Below are positions 24,331 to 25,265 of a DNA stretch of 25,265 nucleotides, piece after piece. Under the pieces are notes generated by a model. That model had not been told where the DNA came from. It was given only the letters and a program-made list of their open reading frames with translations, and did not search any database. Made by a program: the position numbers and the translations under genes. How positions within the stretch are numbered: the first letter of the stretch is position 1; every line of letters begins with the position of its first letter. Source of the stretch: Terrisporobacter othiniensis (GTDB taxonomy: Bacteria > Bacillota > Clostridia > Peptostreptococcales > Peptostreptococcaceae). The DNA is taken from contig NZ_JWHR01000070.1 of assembly GCF_000808015.1 (NCBI RefSeq), forward strand, positions 1-25,265, read 5' to 3'.

Positions 24331-25265
24331 ACTGGAGTTAATGGGGCTAAATAGTTATACTGATAAACAAACTATAGATTTTGAAAAACTAACCTCAAGG
24401 GGTTTATTTGGTATTTTTGGTAATACAGGAAGTGGAAAATCTACCATATTAGATGCCATAACTATAGCCTTATATGGGGATATTTCTAGAGATACTACAG
24501 ATTATATTAATTCTAGCTGTGATAAGGCGATTGTAAAGTATGAGTTTGAAATAGGAAGTAAAAATAATAGAAAAAGATACTTTGTTGAGAGAACCATAAA
24601 AAATAGTGCAACTGGAGGAACGAAAACTTCTCGAGTACTTTTAGGTGAAATAAAAGATAGCGGTGGTGTAGATGTACTAGCTGACAAAGTGGGAGAAGTA
24701 AAAAGTAAAATTCAAGATATTATAGGATTAACTTCTGATGACTTTACAAGATCTGTAGTTTTACCTCAAGGTAAATTTAGTGAGTTTTTAAAATTACAAG
24801 ATAGAGATAGAAGAAAAATGTTAGAGAGAATATTTAACCTTGAAAAATATGGTGAAAAACTTTCTAATAAAGTAAAAGCAAGAAGAAATGAAGCTAAAGA
24901 AAAGATAACTAGTTTAAATGGAAAACTTAGTCAACATGAGGGAATTACAGAAGAACTATATGAAGAGACTATAGAAGAACTTTTACAATCTAAAAAAATG
25001 GAAAAGTTAAAGAATGAAGATTTAGCAATAGCTGAAAAGGAATTTGAAGAAAATAAAATAATATTTGAAGATCAAAAGTCTTTACAAAAATATATAGATA
25101 GAAAATCTCAAATAGATTTAAAAGAAAAAGAAATAAACACCAAAAGAGAAGCAATAGAAAGAAGTGAAAGAGGAGAAACTATTATTCCTCATATAAATGA
25201 TATAAAAATATAGAAAAAATTAATGAAAATTCAAATGAAGTACAACGATTAGAAGGTATCATAAC
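24317..25265 (+). CDS. sbcC: SbcC: Rad50-type ATPase, N-terminal part, apparent frameshift, cut by window end
   Basis: Start ATG 24317, with GAAGAAGGTG upstream, inside the end of sbcD. The N-terminus MKPIKLELMGLNSY is typical, Walker A is GNTGSGKST (35-43), the Q-loop region reads VVLPQGKFSEFLKLQDRDR, and a charged coiled coil begins near residue 175. SbcC normally has about 1000-1200 residues. Here the frame closes at TAG 25211-25213, after 298 residues, in the middle of the coil. Reading one extra base in the A5 run (25204-25208) gives NIEKINENSNEVQRLEGII in frame to the window end, which continues the coil naturally. I therefore annotate the gene to the window end and treat the stop as a frameshift or base-calling error. 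The rest of the gene is outside the window. Confidence 0.9.

Overview
The window is strongly AT-rich DNA from a low-GC Gram-positive anaerobe. It has A/T-rich third codon positions, strong AGGAGG-type ribosome binding sites, AddAB instead of RecBCD, and an oxygen-sensitive double-cubane protein. This fits Clostridia, plausibly Peptostreptococcaceae, but the genus cannot be fixed from the sequence alone. It opens inside a 5S rRNA gene and closes inside sbcC, so both ends look like natural break points of an assembly.

Layout: (1) 1-167, the 3' part of a 5S rRNA and the rRNA operon terminator. (2) 348-2948, an operon of a double-cubane-cluster protein (YjiM/HgdB type), its ATP-dependent activator (YjiL/HgdC type) and the YedF-type Se/S carrier protein. 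(3) 3026-3499, a convergent Nim-like flavin-binding (PPOX-fold) protein. (4) 3623-5377, a class A beta-lactamase-fold serine hydrolase without signal peptide, coupled to an M19 dipeptidase. (5) 5492-10719, a complete sugar/nucleoside-type ABC importer: a DUF3798 lipoprotein under a promoter overlapped by a perfect dyad, an internal terminator, a two-domain ATPase, two permeases, and two single-helix microproteins not in any obvious family. (6) 10720-11043, a gene-free stretch with a terminator, a structured element and a candidate promoter. (7) 11044-25265, seven tightly packed DNA-end-processing genes: an eroded helicase-like protein, an active UvrD-type helicase, a stand-alone Fe-S PD-(D/E)XK nuclease, then addB, addA, sbcD and the start of sbcC.

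The most striking part is the three-gene set before addBA. The first protein (631 aa) keeps the SF1 helicase layout but has lost the P-loop and the DE of motif II. The second is a full SF1A helicase, and the third is a free-standing nuclease with the four-Cys Fe-S pattern also seen at the C-terminus of AddB. Together they contain the parts of an AddAB/AdnAB-like helicase-nuclease split over three chains, co-transcribed with the real AddAB and SbcCD. A second, paralogous end-resection or anti-invader machine is a reasonable hypothesis, unproven from sequence.

The last gene, sbcC, goes out of frame 52 bases before the window end at an A5 run. One extra A restores the reading frame, so this is either a sequencing error near a contig edge or a real frameshift.
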